Shown one piece after another: positions 16,544 to 25,977 of a stretch of 64,000 bases of DNA (positions are counted from its first letter, which is position 1; each line of letters begins with the position of its first letter). Position numbers and translations under genes: made by a program. Source of the stretch: Aliidiomarina indica (GTDB lineage: Bacteria > Pseudomonadota > Gammaproteobacteria > Enterobacterales > Alteromonadaceae); contig NZ_JACAVQ010000003.1 of NCBI RefSeq assembly GCF_015354615.1, positions 62,001 to 126,000 of the forward strand, read 5' to 3'. Below the pieces are notes generated by a model, which saw only the letters and a program-made list of their open reading frames with translations, had not been told where the DNA came from and did not search any database.

Positions 16544-17497
16544 TTACGGCGCTAAATGCAAGACCCACAACAAGGTACCACTTGCGATCACTAGCCACAG
16601 CAAGGTAGCCGCGAGAATTGGTTTTATGCCCGCCTGCTTTATGCGTGATAGCGATAAGCTTGCGCCAATCATAAATAAGCACAGGGCGAGTAAATGCCGC
16701 GCCCCTTGGAATGCATAGTCATACACCACGGCACCTTGGGGAATAAACTCCGCGATTAGAATTGCCACAATGTAAAAAACAATAAACAAAGGAATCGCTG
16801 GGGTACTCGTTAAGGGATCAACCTCCGGATGCTGACGACGATACCACCAGGCGGCAACGAGAACTAAAGGAACGATGGCCAGTGCCCGCGTTAACTTTAA
16901 GGTTGTTGCCACTGCCAACGCATCGTCGCCATAAATCTCTGCAGCCGCCACGACCGATGATGTATCGTGAATAGCAAGCGCAGCCCAAATGCCGAATTGC
17001 TGTTGAGACAGCGCAAACATGTGCCCAACCGCCGGAAAAATCCAGAGTGCGATAGCATTTAATATAAAGACGCAAGCGAGAGCCACGCCAATATATTCAC
17101 TGCGGGCGCGAATCGCAGGTGCCAGGGCTGCAATGGCACTTCCACCACAAATCGCCGTGCCCGCGCTAATTAAAGCCCCAGTTGTTGGTTCCATGCGCAG
17201 CAAACGTATCAATAGCCAACCAAGAATCAATGCGCTCAAAATCACAATCACTAAGACACCGAGCTGGCCGACACTGGCCTCTAGCGCAACGGTTAGATTT
17301 ACCCCAAAGCCGAGACCAACAATTGCGATGGCGAGCAGGCGTTTAACCCATTGCGAGGGATTAACCTGTGGCGGCACCCACCCTAACAATGCCATCAGCA
17401 AGCCCAAGCCTAACGCATAAGGCGAACTGATTAACGGAGTTAAACTGAGCAGTGCGAAAAACAAAAAAACAATGTGTTTAAGTGCGACCACTTGCAT
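16544..17497 (-). CDS. UPF0324 (YeiH-like) putative sulfate exporter family membrane protein
   Basis: 317 residues with about ten hydrophobic segments. The family signature SAGTAICGGSAIAALAPAI is seen, and the LLGWVPPQVNPSQW and GASLSLSRIKQAGIKPI segments fit. The family is named for a sulfate exporter hypothesis, and the natural substrate of most members is unknown. AAGGGATG precedes the ATG at 17497. It is divergent from the GIN-domain gene across a 164-base region in which I see no strong promoter pair. Confidence 0.88.
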   Translation of the reverse strand: MQVVALKHIVFLFFALLSLTPLISSPYALGLGLLMALLGWVPPQVNPSQWVKRLLAIAIVGLGFGVNLTVALEASVGQLGVLVIVILSALILGWLLIRLLRMEPTTGALISAGTAICGGSAIAALAPAIRARSEYIGVALACVFILNAIALWIFPAVGHMFALSQQQFGIWAALAIHDTSSVVAAAEIYGDDALAVATTLKLTRALAIVPLVLVAAWWYRRQHPEVDPLTSTPAIPLFIVFYIVAILIAEFIPQGAVVYDYAFQGARHLLALCLFMIGASLSLSRIKQAGIKPILAATLLWLVIASGTLLWVLHLAP

Positions 17498-17661
17498 GAC
17501 GAAGCATCCCTTGTAGTTCCAAGTCCTATTAAATCATACTTTATTGCAAATTCGCCGCTTGCAGATTGATTCATTTGCCACGATACTTTCGCTGCAACTT
17601 AAACGGTACCGATTACGCTAGGTGTCATGCCGCACAGGGTGCCTTGAAAAGGATAATCACA

Positions 17662-18531
17662 ATGAAAATTCAATATCTCGTTGCTGGATTGTGCGTCGGC
17701 GCCTTGGTCATTCACTTTACGTCCAAGAATCCAGCCCATGCCGATAATAGCCGTTGTAATGTATCCACAAGTAAAACCTTCCCGTTAACCATTGAGCAAG
17801 CGCAGCGGTTACAGATTGGAATAGGTCCAGACAAACTCGATTTGCGCGGCCGTCGCGGTGACGATGGTGAACTCAAGGTACGCTTCTGTGCATCTGATGA
17901 CGCTCGCTTGGATGCTATGGGAGCGGATCTGACAGTTGTAGAGGGTGTGGCGACATTAGAACTAGATCACGGTGGTCAGTCAAATCGAACGTCGGGTGGT
18001 TGGTTCAGTCGGCGCAAAAGTTCTTATAGTTATTTTGAAGTAAAGGGTGATCTCAGTGCGCTATTCGCAGTGGATGCAAGTGTTGGTTCAGGTTCCGGAA
18101 AAATCAACGGATTCGCTGAGGCTAACGCGATTGTGGGCAGCGGTACCATGACCGTCGAAGACATTGCTGGCCCTGTCTCACTCACCGTGGGGAGTGGCAA
18201 AGCAACCCTTCGTCATCTTGGCCGATTCGACATTGGTGCGATAGGCTCGGGCAATGTTGATGCCGAGCGCATACGGGGTGGCGCTAGCATCGGTAGTATC
18301 GGTTCTGGTAGCGCTAAACTGGCTGATATCGAGGGTGAGGTGAACGTGGGCACTATTGGTTCTGGTTCATTTCGTGCCGACAACGTGAACAATTCGGTTA
18401 CCGTTGGCAGTGTCGGCTCAGGCGGGGTTGTGGTGCGCAATGTCAGTGGCGACTTCACACTGCGCAGTAAAGGTAGCGGCTCGGTATCCCATGACCGTGT
18501 CAGCGGAAAAGTGACAGTTCCAAACCGTTAA
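17662..18531 (+). CDS. DUF2807 (GIN-domain) exported beta-helix protein
   Basis: 289 residues from the ATG at 17662, chosen because AAGGA is upstream and a signal segment follows (YLVAGLCVGALVIHF). From about residue 125 on the sequence is a run of short beta-strand turns with repeated GSG triplets (VGSGSG, VGSGTM, VGSGKA, IGSGNV, IGSGSA, IGSGSF, VGSGGV, KGSGSV). This is the pattern of the DUF2807/GIN domain, a right-handed beta-helix found in bacterial envelope proteins of unknown role. A GGWFSRRKSSYS loop precedes it. The last four bases overlap the convergent EAL-HDOD gene. Confidence 0.82.
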   Translation: MKIQYLVAGLCVGALVIHFTSKNPAHADNSRCNVSTSKTFPLTIEQAQRLQIGIGPDKLDLRGRRGDDGELKVRFCASDDARLDAMGADLTVVEGVATLELDHGGQSNRTSGGWFSRRKSSYSYFEVKGDLSALFAVDASVGSGSGKINGFAEANAIVGSGTMTVEDIAGPVSLTVGSGKATLRHLGRFDIGAIGSGNVDAERIRGGASIGSIGSGSAKLADIEGEVNVGTIGSGSFRADNVNNSVTVGSVGSGGVVVRNVSGDFTLRSKGSGSVSHDRVSGKVTVPNR

Positions 18532-19733
18532 GCGCCTTGTTTAACCTGCCGTAACAACATTTCTGCTTCGCGCTGAGACTGGTTCATCAGGGCGATAGCA
18601 GAGGTGTGTAGATCGCCGCCATGGGTTGTATAAAAAGCGCTCTCAATTTGCTCAACCGTTCTTAAAATTGAACCGGCTTCGCCACCATGGCGTAAAATTG
18701 CCTGTTCAATAGATGCGGTCATTCGAACCTGTGCTAAGAATGCTTCTTTCTCAACACCGAGCATTTGCTGGGTTCCGGATAACAAGCCAACCAAAAATAC
18801 TTGCTCGCTTCCCTTCTTATCGAGTCCTTGAGCTTCGGCCATGTGCTGACACATAAGCGCCCGAACCAAAACGATTCGCACTTGCGCAACATTACCTAGC
18901 CGTAGAAGCATCATCAGTAAAACCCATTTTCGAAACGCTTCTAAGCCAATTAAGAGAATCACTTCAAGCACTGACTCAATACGTTTGCTCACCCCATAAT
19001 ACGGACTATTTGCAATGCGCAGGAGGTTAAGCACCAGCATGGGATCCTTCATCAATAAATCAGCAATTGCCGTATAGTCAGGATCTTCGCGAAATGTATG
19101 GGTCAAAACTGCTGCAAATTCTGTAAGCCCCGCTGGTACTCGCTTGCCATGAATAATCTCTGGGCGTCCTAAGAAAAATCCCTGAAATAAGTCGAAGCCG
19201 GCATCATAAAAATCTTGATAGGTTATTTCATCCTCAATGCGCTCAGCTAGCCAAAGCGCAGGCAGTTCTCTTAGCTTACTTCGCTGCAGCTTTACTTCGG
19301 TGAATGTTGTCTGTTCAATATCTACTTTGATAATGCTGGCCAATTCAAGCAATGGAAACCAGCTGGATTTGAATTCAAAATCGTCCAATGCAAAGCGAAA
19401 TCCCGCATCGACCCAGTTGCGAACAGCGCGCACCAAGTGGGGCGTGGGTTCAATTCGCTCTACTAACTCGACAATGACATGTTCAGGTTTTATCGGAAGG
19501 AATGAGCCAGACTCAAGAAATTCCGTGGAGACATTGATACAAATGGGGTTGTCAAAGAAAGTACTCTGCTCTATCACACCTGCACACAAATTATGCAACA
19601 GTTCGCTCGTGGCCGCTGTATCGCCGACGTCTAACGCCGTGGCACCACTTTCATGCCGATAAAGCAATTCTCTGGCAAAAATGCTTCCCGCTCGGTCATA
19701 AATAGGTTGAGCCGCAAACAGTTGAGATTCCAA
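18528..19733 (-). CDS. EAL-HDOD (YuxH/CdgJ-like) signalling protein
   Basis: 401 residues from a TTG at 19733, which has AGGA 7 bases upstream and gives the family-typical start MESQLFAAQPIYDR; another TTG at 19751 adds six residues. The N-terminal EAL domain keeps ELLYR, NVSTE, VELVE, ALDDFE, IKVDIE, AERIED and FQGFFLGRP. It lacks the DDFGTG loop-6 signature and reads DDFEFKSS, so c-di-GMP hydrolysis is uncertain. The C-terminal HDOD domain (about 205-395) includes MKDPMLVLNLLRIANSPYYG. Such proteins are usually regulators of motility or biofilm. It lies 3 kb from the c-di-GMP-controlled cellulose genes, but a functional link is only suggestive. Confidence 0.85.
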   Translation of the reverse strand: MESQLFAAQPIYDRAGSIFARELLYRHESGATALDVGDTAATSELLHNLCAGVIEQSTFFDNPICINVSTEFLESGSFLPIKPEHVIVELVERIEPTPHLVRAVRNWVDAGFRFALDDFEFKSSWFPLLELASIIKVDIEQTTFTEVKLQRSKLRELPALWLAERIEDEITYQDFYDAGFDLFQGFFLGRPEIIHGKRVPAGLTEFAAVLTHTFREDPDYTAIADLLMKDPMLVLNLLRIANSPYYGVSKRIESVLEVILLIGLEAFRKWVLLMMLLRLGNVAQVRIVLVRALMCQHMAEAQGLDKKGSEQVFLVGLLSGTQQMLGVEKEAFLAQVRMTASIEQAILRHGGEAGSILRTVEQIESAFYTTHGGDLHTSAIALMNQSQREAEMLLRQVKQGA

Positions 19734-19827
19734 AAAAATATCCTGATTCAAGAGTCTTCGTTGTTGTTTTATTAACCTATCTGAAATTTCTCATTAAAGC
19801 TAGTCACTGCCCCAACGATTGTTTCGT

Positions 19828-20361
19828 TCACTCTTCATTCGCACATAACGTCTGGCGCAATGTGTAGACATTGTCACCAAGGGGGGAATCGTCATCATCT
19901 GCAGCCACGGCAGCGGCATATAGCGTTGCGCAGGTAGTGAGGTTATCTGGCACACGCCAGTGTAGAGTGAATAGGGTTTTCATTTCACCGTTATCAGTTG
20001 CGTCACTTGATACCGGTTGTGTATGCGTTAGATACTCATCGCCATTGAGAGTAAGCACTTGCTGACCAGACGACGTCTGCCAAGCTCCACTTTCGATCAT
20101 CGCCTGAAATCCGCCTACTTTACTCTCGGGATCAAGCATGACTAAGGTAAGCTCCACCAAGGTTCCTGGCGTGATAGGTTCAGGTAACCCACGTAAGCGC
20201 AATCCACTTTTGGCAGAAGGTTCGGGCCCGGCAAAATGACACAGGCTACAGTCTTGCTGATTGTTGGCGCCGGTGTGGCCTGCCGGCGCACCTTCTGGGA
20301 AGGCGGCCGCAGTGCCACTATAAGCAAGAGCTCCCACAATCAGTAACAGCGTTTTCTTCAT
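19828..20361 (-). CDS. Exported choice-of-anchor V-type protein with a CxxCH motif
   Basis: 177 residues with a signal peptide ending near TAAA. The mature start GAPAGHTGANNQQDCSLCHF matches the opening of choice-of-anchor V domain proteins. It contains one CxxCH (about residues 38-42), a potential heme-c attachment site. The rest is a beta-rich Reeler-like region (LVELTLVMLDPESKVGGFQAMI). It starts 20 bases after the stop of the beta-propeller gene on the same strand, so the two probably form an operon. The ribosome binding site is weak. Whether heme is attached cannot be told from sequence. Confidence 0.72.
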   Translation of the reverse strand: MKKTLLLIVGALAYSGTAAAFPEGAPAGHTGANNQQDCSLCHFAGPEPSAKSGLRLRGLPEPITPGTLVELTLVMLDPESKVGGFQAMIESGAWQTSSGQQVLTLNGDEYLTHTQPVSSDATDNGEMKTLFTLHWRVPDNLTTCATLYAAAVAADDDDSPLGDNVYTLRQTLCANEE

Positions 20362-20381
20362 GTATTCACGTGTTCATGGGG

Positions 20382-21401
20382 TTATTCGCTAATTCGAGCC
20401 TGGCCGACAGTATTCACATCAGTACCAAACCAAATGCTATGCGAGTCTGCATCATAAACCATGTGCCGAACGGTGCCAGCGCCGCTGGGCACGTCAAAGG
20501 ACCCTGTCCAGCGTTCGGAGGTTGTATCAAAACCAACAAAGGGGTTTGGTTGCACGCCCGTTTCAACAATCCAGAAAACATCATTTTGGTCCATCGCCAC
20601 AGCGTACGGACGCGAGTTATCGGCAGAAGGGGCGCGCCATTCCTGGATCTCTCCATTGTTTGGGTTATAGCGGCCAATGTAACCACCTGCATAGTCTGCA
20701 TACCAAACATGGCCATTAGAACTTACCGCCAACCGACGCGAGCGCGTTTCCTCTCGAGGGAGGTCGATTTCCTGAAGTTCACCATCAACCACGGTAGCAA
20801 TGCGGTTGGTCCCTAACATTACAACCCAGGGTTGGTCGTCATGCACAACGATGCCGTAAGGCCGCGAGCGCGGACGCTCAACGGTGTACATGGTAAATTC
20901 TTCAGTGTCGGTATTGAAATAACCGATGCGGTTGCCACCTTGTTCTGTGAACCAGATGTTCCCTTGGCTATCCCAATCCATCGTGTGCACATCTCGAGGA
21001 CCATCGCCCGGCGGATAAAATTTTGTAATTTCCCCCGTTGTTACATCCAGAAAGCCGAGATGATTTGCTCTGTTGCCTGCGTACCACGCTCCCCGGTGGT
21101 CGGAAATAACGGTATGGGGCCCAGCGCCGTCTTCAAGATCCCATTTATGGAAAGCACCCGTTGATGGCGTTAAACGCCCTACATAATGAGTCCGCTGTCC
21201 GACAAAATAAATCGTATCTGATCCACCGACCCAGGGATCACGGGACCGTGGCCCTTCATAAGGTACTTCCCATTCTGTGATTTCCAGACTGGCGCCGTGT
21301 AAATTGCTGTGATTATGGGCAAGTGCCGTCGGCATCGATAGCCCGACCGTTAGGGCAAATCCCAAGCACAAGCCAGTCAGTGTGTTAAAACGAACCATCA
21401 T
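20382..21401 (-). CDS. Exported Vgb/NHL-like beta-propeller protein
   Basis: 339 residues from the ATG at 21401, chosen because GGAGG lies 5 bases upstream. A signal peptide ends near PTALAHN. About six blade repeats follow with the pattern GNIWFTEQGGNRIGYFNTDT, GHVWYADYAGGYIGRYNPNN and DVFWIVETGVQPNPF. This resembles virginiamycin B (streptogramin) lyase and its many non-resistance homologues (COG4257). The periplasmic location and neighbour with CxxCH argue against antibiotic lyase activity and suggest binding or redox function, but no substrate can be named. Confidence 0.78.
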   Translation of the reverse strand: MMVRFNTLTGLCLGFALTVGLSMPTALAHNHSNLHGASLEITEWEVPYEGPRSRDPWVGGSDTIYFVGQRTHYVGRLTPSTGAFHKWDLEDGAGPHTVISDHRGAWYAGNRANHLGFLDVTTGEITKFYPPGDGPRDVHTMDWDSQGNIWFTEQGGNRIGYFNTDTEEFTMYTVERPRSRPYGIVVHDDQPWVVMLGTNRIATVVDGELQEIDLPREETRSRRLAVSSNGHVWYADYAGGYIGRYNPNNGEIQEWRAPSADNSRPYAVAMDQNDVFWIVETGVQPNPFVGFDTTSERWTGSFDVPSGAGTVRHMVYDADSHSIWFGTDVNTVGQARISE

Positions 21402-21510
21402 CAAGTCCTCCACAAATGTTCGCGAAGAAAGTACGCGTTTTCATAGTGTAGTGGAGGTTTCACTGATTGCGTGCGTTCTCTAGAGACGTTTGTCGCAGAA
21501 ACACTATCGT

Positions 21511-24500
21511 TCAGCGATCCACGTAACGCTGTGGCGGATCCGGTGGTCTTGCGACGGGCCAATCAAAGCCTCCAAAATGATAGCGCAAATACAGTAATCC
21601 CTGATTCGGTGAAAACGTATCGGATCGAATGAGATTGGCCTGCAAGCCGATATACCATTGACTACTCAACTTATATTCGACGCTACCCGTTAGACTGTGG
21701 CTACGACCACCGCCGGAACCCGCTGCAAAAATTGGCGTAATACCGGTGGCCCCCTGAATAGATTCCGCTTGATCTTGCAGCTCGGGATGTCCGGGGAAAA
21801 ACACCTGCTCGTGCAATGTGGTATCGGAAAAGCCAATGGACCCTCGAAGTAAATAAGAGAACCGATCAATGCGTCCAAATATTGTAACGGGAAGACTTAT
21901 TGACTGATACGAGCGCGGACTATAGTAATTTCCATGACCAAAGGTTGGCTGACTCAGATCTTCCGAGAAGCCCCAAAATAGTGTCGTAAGCCCCACGGTA
22001 ACCGCCAAGGGCTCGCTATCATAAGCGCGCATGTAACCGCCGGTATATGCATACCAACGGGAGTTAGACTGAACGTTGCGACCTTCGAAGTAATCAGCAC
22101 CAAAGCTTCCCCACCAACCAAAACGGCCGCCTTGATCCCAACTTGTCCCTAAATTGACGCCATTTCGAGTGACGGGTCCCCATTGACGGTCTGAAAAAGG
22201 GTCGTCCATCCCAGCAAAACTGATCATGGTGGCCGTTTGCACACGGCGCTGCGCGCTTAAACGCACCCCAAATTGTCCAAGTGAGCGACGCACACCAACT
22301 CCACCCACCCAAGTAGAACGATTAAAGCCTAAAGGACTCGTGCCTAAATCTATCCACCAGTCATCAAAATCGGCACCTAACCCTACAGCCACGCCAAAAT
22401 CTGTATTGCGATCTTGTATGCCCGTGGGACAGTCAACTTCGCAGAGAAGTCCGGTGCCAAAACGGTTTCGCCAGAAATTATCATCTAAATCAGCGGCGCC
22501 AGCATCAATCCACGTTGGGTCAACGCGCAAGAACCAGTATCCGTCCCGCTCTGAAAAGGGTACCCGCAAATCCACCATCAAGGTTGTGGCGGCCAACTCG
22601 GTAATTCCCGGCGTTCCACTTTTTGCAGCATGATCCACACCGATATATAGCACCGATTCTGCTGCACTTGCACGGGCTCGCCGCTGTAAGCCTGGTACGC
22701 GCCAGTCATCGGTGACGGATGTCTGCCAAATATCTGCATACACCCCTTCCCGTTGCATACGAATCGCGGCCATGGACCACTCAAATGCTTGTTCACGAGC
22801 GCCTACCTGTTCCGCAAATCGGCTCGCCTCCGCATAAGTAACTGCCTGTTGATCCCCTGAATCACGCTGAACTGCTTGCTGAACATGACCAAGAAAACCG
22901 CGATCTGAAGGAGAGGCATCGTCGGCCATCAGACCAATAAATTGGGCTAAGCGATTTAACGAAACATCGTTAAGTAGCGCTGGATCCGAGCGCAATACTG
23001 AACGCCAGTCATCGGTCATCGCCTGCACTAAGGCCTGCTCGTTCAATCGTAGTGCTAAGGCCTCAACGCCGTCGGTGCGTTCCTCTACCGGAATTTGGTC
23101 CACGGCAAACTGAGCGTCGCCAATGCGATCATTACGCGCTAAGTACAAACCGTAAGCAAACCAACTATCTGATTCGGGATTGTTTTCTACCAGTTGCTCA
23201 AACAAGGCATCACCCCGCTTTTGAGCGCGAGAGGGTTCAACACGTTCATAGGATTGCACCAAGGCCGCCACCAACCAAGGGTTGTTTGGGGTGCGTGTAT
23301 ATGCATCGAGCAAGTGCTCGTGCGCCGCTGCGTCATCACCTTGCGCCAATGCCTGTTCCGCTTCTAATTGAGCCTGATTACTCAGAAACCGTTGATACTC
23401 GCTCGACAACTCTTGTTGCAATTCGGGCGTGAGGGACTGATAGTAAGATTCCATCGCTTCTACATTTTGCTCATCCCGATAAATCCCAAACAACGACCAC
23501 GCCGTGGTGCTAGATGTGGGCGTGCTGCTTAGCACTTGGCGAAAAGCCGACTCTGCCTGGTCCGTATTTCCTTCGGCTAGGGCAAGGCGACCTTCTCGAA
23601 TAGCAATGGCATCTTGTTGTAATTCTGCTTCGCTATGGGCCCGTATACGCGCCAAAGCGATGCGCGACCGCTCGATATTTCCTGCTGCCAGTTGCGTATC
23701 AAAGACTGCTAAGTCGCGCCAGAACTCAGCAACATAGGCCATATCTGCCCATACACCGCTGTCAGGATCTGCCGCGTGAGCACGCCGGAACCAAACCACC
23801 GCTTCATTATGGCGACCCTGTCGCATGGTGGCATATCCCAAACCACCTAGCACATCTGGATCCTGCTCCCGTTCAGGTAACGCATCTCGCAACCAGCGTT
23901 CGGCTTGCAGTGGATCGCCTTCCTCAAGGGCGCGCAAGCCCCGTTGTTGTCGATTAAATGCAGGATCTTGAGCTAGCCGCGTTTGCTCCGCGCGCTCGCT
24001 GCGTAAGCGTTGATAAGCTTCTGAAATCTCGGCTTCTTGCGGATGCAGAGAGGCCACTCGCGACAATTCATCGAGCAGGGGGCTGTCGGATGCCATTTGC
24101 GCTGCAATACGCGCCCATAGTGAAATCGCTTCCTGACCACGCACGCTATCTTGGGTAAGGTTGGTAAGCCGCTGCAAATCTTCGCGGCGTAACTCTCCAT
24201 AGAGTAAGCGAACCCGCACCCGCGCCAAAAATACGCGGTGCGATTGGGGCATGTCTAACTGCAGTTGGTCGAGCGCCTGTAACGCTTCTGGAGACCCCGA
24301 TGCTCTCGCTTCCGTCTCCCAGAATTCAATCGCGAGGGCTGTTGAAACGGGCCCTTCAGGAAATGCATTTCTCCATTTCTCAGCAGCTTCGTCATAGCGG
24401 CCGGCAAGTGCAAACATTTGTGCGTCACCCACCCATTGTTGCTGTTCTGGGGTAAGGCCAACCAATTCACTCAAGCGTAACGTCGCTGGATGGCTCGGAT

Positions 24501-24783
24501 GCTCTTCGCGTAATCTTTGATAAATTTGTTGGCCCGTCATCGTATCGCGCTGCTGCAGTGCCAATGACGCGCGAACTTCAAGTAATCGCGGGTGGCCCGG
24601 GTGTACACGAAGCAGTTGCTCTAAAACCCCTTCAACGCGATCCGGACGACCCCGTTCATACCAATAGGTAATGCGCTCTTCAAGTAAGCGGATGGATTCA
24701 TCCTCAAGGGCGGTCGTTGCTAAACTAGGGGAAATCGAAACAAGTAAGAACAGGGCGAATACCCAAAAATTAACGACACGCAT
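21511..24783 (-). CDS. bcsC: Cellulose synthase outer-membrane subunit BcsC
   Basis: 1090 residues from the ATG at 24783, chosen because GAGGT lies 5 bases upstream; the ATG 12 bases earlier has none. The signal peptide ends near SPSLATT. TPR repeats fill about 30-720 (for example DPDVLGGLGYATMRQGRHNEAVVWFRRAH). The BcsC C-terminal beta-barrel (about 755-1090) carries the GLLYLRYHFGG end motif. It exports cellulose across the periplasm and outer membrane, with the TPR part binding the glycan or peptidoglycan. It overlaps the bcsZ stop by 14 bases and is last in the minus-strand bcs operon. Confidence 0.93.
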   Translation of the reverse strand: MRVVNFWVFALFLLVSISPSLATTALEDESIRLLEERITYWYERGRPDRVEGVLEQLLRVHPGHPRLLEVRASLALQQRDTMTGQQIYQRLREEHPSHPATLRLSELVGLTPEQQQWVGDAQMFALAGRYDEAAEKWRNAFPEGPVSTALAIEFWETEARASGSPEALQALDQLQLDMPQSHRVFLARVRVRLLYGELRREDLQRLTNLTQDSVRGQEAISLWARIAAQMASDSPLLDELSRVASLHPQEAEISEAYQRLRSERAEQTRLAQDPAFNRQQRGLRALEEGDPLQAERWLRDALPEREQDPDVLGGLGYATMRQGRHNEAVVWFRRAHAADPDSGVWADMAYVAEFWRDLAVFDTQLAAGNIERSRIALARIRAHSEAELQQDAIAIREGRLALAEGNTDQAESAFRQVLSSTPTSSTTAWSLFGIYRDEQNVEAMESYYQSLTPELQQELSSEYQRFLSNQAQLEAEQALAQGDDAAAHEHLLDAYTRTPNNPWLVAALVQSYERVEPSRAQKRGDALFEQLVENNPESDSWFAYGLYLARNDRIGDAQFAVDQIPVEERTDGVEALALRLNEQALVQAMTDDWRSVLRSDPALLNDVSLNRLAQFIGLMADDASPSDRGFLGHVQQAVQRDSGDQQAVTYAEASRFAEQVGAREQAFEWSMAAIRMQREGVYADIWQTSVTDDWRVPGLQRRARASAAESVLYIGVDHAAKSGTPGITELAATTLMVDLRVPFSERDGYWFLRVDPTWIDAGAADLDDNFWRNRFGTGLLCEVDCPTGIQDRNTDFGVAVGLGADFDDWWIDLGTSPLGFNRSTWVGGVGVRRSLGQFGVRLSAQRRVQTATMISFAGMDDPFSDRQWGPVTRNGVNLGTSWDQGGRFGWWGSFGADYFEGRNVQSNSRWYAYTGGYMRAYDSEPLAVTVGLTTLFWGFSEDLSQPTFGHGNYYSPRSYQSISLPVTIFGRIDRFSYLLRGSIGFSDTTLHEQVFFPGHPELQDQAESIQGATGITPIFAAGSGGGRSHSLTGSVEYKLSSQWYIGLQANLIRSDTFSPNQGLLYLRYHFGGFDWPVARPPDPPQRYVDR

Positions 24784-25954
24784 GTAACACCTCATCGCTT
24801 ACATTGAGTCGACCATCTGGAAGAAATTCAACACACTGCAAAGCGCTCAAACCAAACATAAGCAGCATAGTATCGTAGTAACGTAACCGGTAGCGCTCTG
24901 GATCCCGGGCTAAAATTCGGTCTTTCTGCTGTCGCGCGAGAGCTTCTCCTGCTGAGTCCAAGCCCTTGAAATAAGGTAACAATACCGCGGAAAAACCTAT
25001 CGACCCGACGCCATCGGGCGCACGTCCATCCCGGTAAACATTCTCGGGCGGGTAGCCATGCGCAAGTGCATAGTCAACTAACGCCTGCAAGCGGTCACGG
25101 ACGTCGAAGACATTCTGTTGCTCCGCATCCCAATGCAGCCACAGGTAGCTGCGAATCGCATCATAGCTGCCGCGACTCACCGACTCTTGATGTGCCGCGG
25201 ATAATTGTTCGTTAGCGACAATAGCGAGGCTCCTATCAACGGCAAGCCAATCTGGAATTGCACCGGAGTCTTCATTCGCCAATGCGGTAAAAATGTGACG
25301 ACTCGAAGCGGTGATGTCACGCCATGCATTCTCTTGCGCATACACGGCAAGCCCATCAAACAATGTCAGCGAAAAATAACTAGGATTCACTATTAAGTAG
25401 TCGTCGTGCTCAAATCCGAAAGGTGCCGGCAGCAATACCCGATATTCCTCGAGTTGCTTGGTGGACGCACTAAGAATGAGTTGACTCATGCGATTCGCCA
25501 GTGCGCGGTAACGAGGACGTTGCCAGCGTTCTGCCGCTGCATACAACGCGAAGGTCATCCAAATATCGGCATCGATGGCCGGATTATGATCAAGCACTCC
25601 CCAACTTTCGTTCTCGCGTTGTCCCCACAGCCATGCGGGCAACTGATCGCCCAATTGACCACGCGCGAGATTATCCTCAGCCCATTCAAGAAGCGCTGAA
25701 AAGGTTGTTGGATCATCGGCCAAGAGCGCAAACCACATGCCGTACGCTTGGCCCTCCGAGGTACTGATCGAACGGGGATCTGAAAAATCGATCACCCGAC
25801 CTTGATCAATAAAATGATCGACAAAGTTCCCGTAGTGCCACTGAAAGGTAAGTTCTTTAGGCGTGTCCTGCACCACAGGGACTGTCGCTGGTTCGCATCC
25901 AAGCAATACCAGCACAAATCCAGCGGCAAGACCTTTCCATTTCCTTAGCACCAT
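24770..25954 (-). CDS. bcsZ: Endo-beta-1,4-glucanase BcsZ (GH8 family)
   Basis: 394 residues. A lipobox LLGCEP puts the likely acylated Cys at residue 20, so this form may be membrane-anchored, unlike soluble E. coli BcsZ. The GH8 catalytic acid is Glu67 in STSEGQAYGM. Asp128 and Asp130 (NPAIDADIWM) line the site, and a downstream Asp is expected as base. It cuts cellulose in the periplasm and aids fibre export and length control. AGG lies 6 bases before the ATG. It lies 23 bases past the bcsB stop and overlaps bcsC. Confidence 0.93.
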   Translation of the reverse strand: MVLRKWKGLAAGFVLVLLGCEPATVPVVQDTPKELTFQWHYGNFVDHFIDQGRVIDFSDPRSISTSEGQAYGMWFALLADDPTTFSALLEWAEDNLARGQLGDQLPAWLWGQRENESWGVLDHNPAIDADIWMTFALYAAAERWQRPRYRALANRMSQLILSASTKQLEEYRVLLPAPFGFEHDDYLIVNPSYFSLTLFDGLAVYAQENAWRDITASSRHIFTALANEDSGAIPDWLAVDRSLAIVANEQLSAAHQESVSRGSYDAIRSYLWLHWDAEQQNVFDVRDRLQALVDYALAHGYPPENVYRDGRAPDGVGSIGFSAVLLPYFKGLDSAGEALARQQKDRILARDPERYRLRYYDTMLLMFGLSALQCVEFLPDGRLNVSDEVLHACR

Positions 25955-25977
25955 ATCAACCTATGTGGAACCTTCAT

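Noticed and set aside
21511-24783. Long internal repeats in bcsC as DNA repeats
   Set aside because: They are TPR protein repeats with diverged DNA, so no separate repeat element is called.
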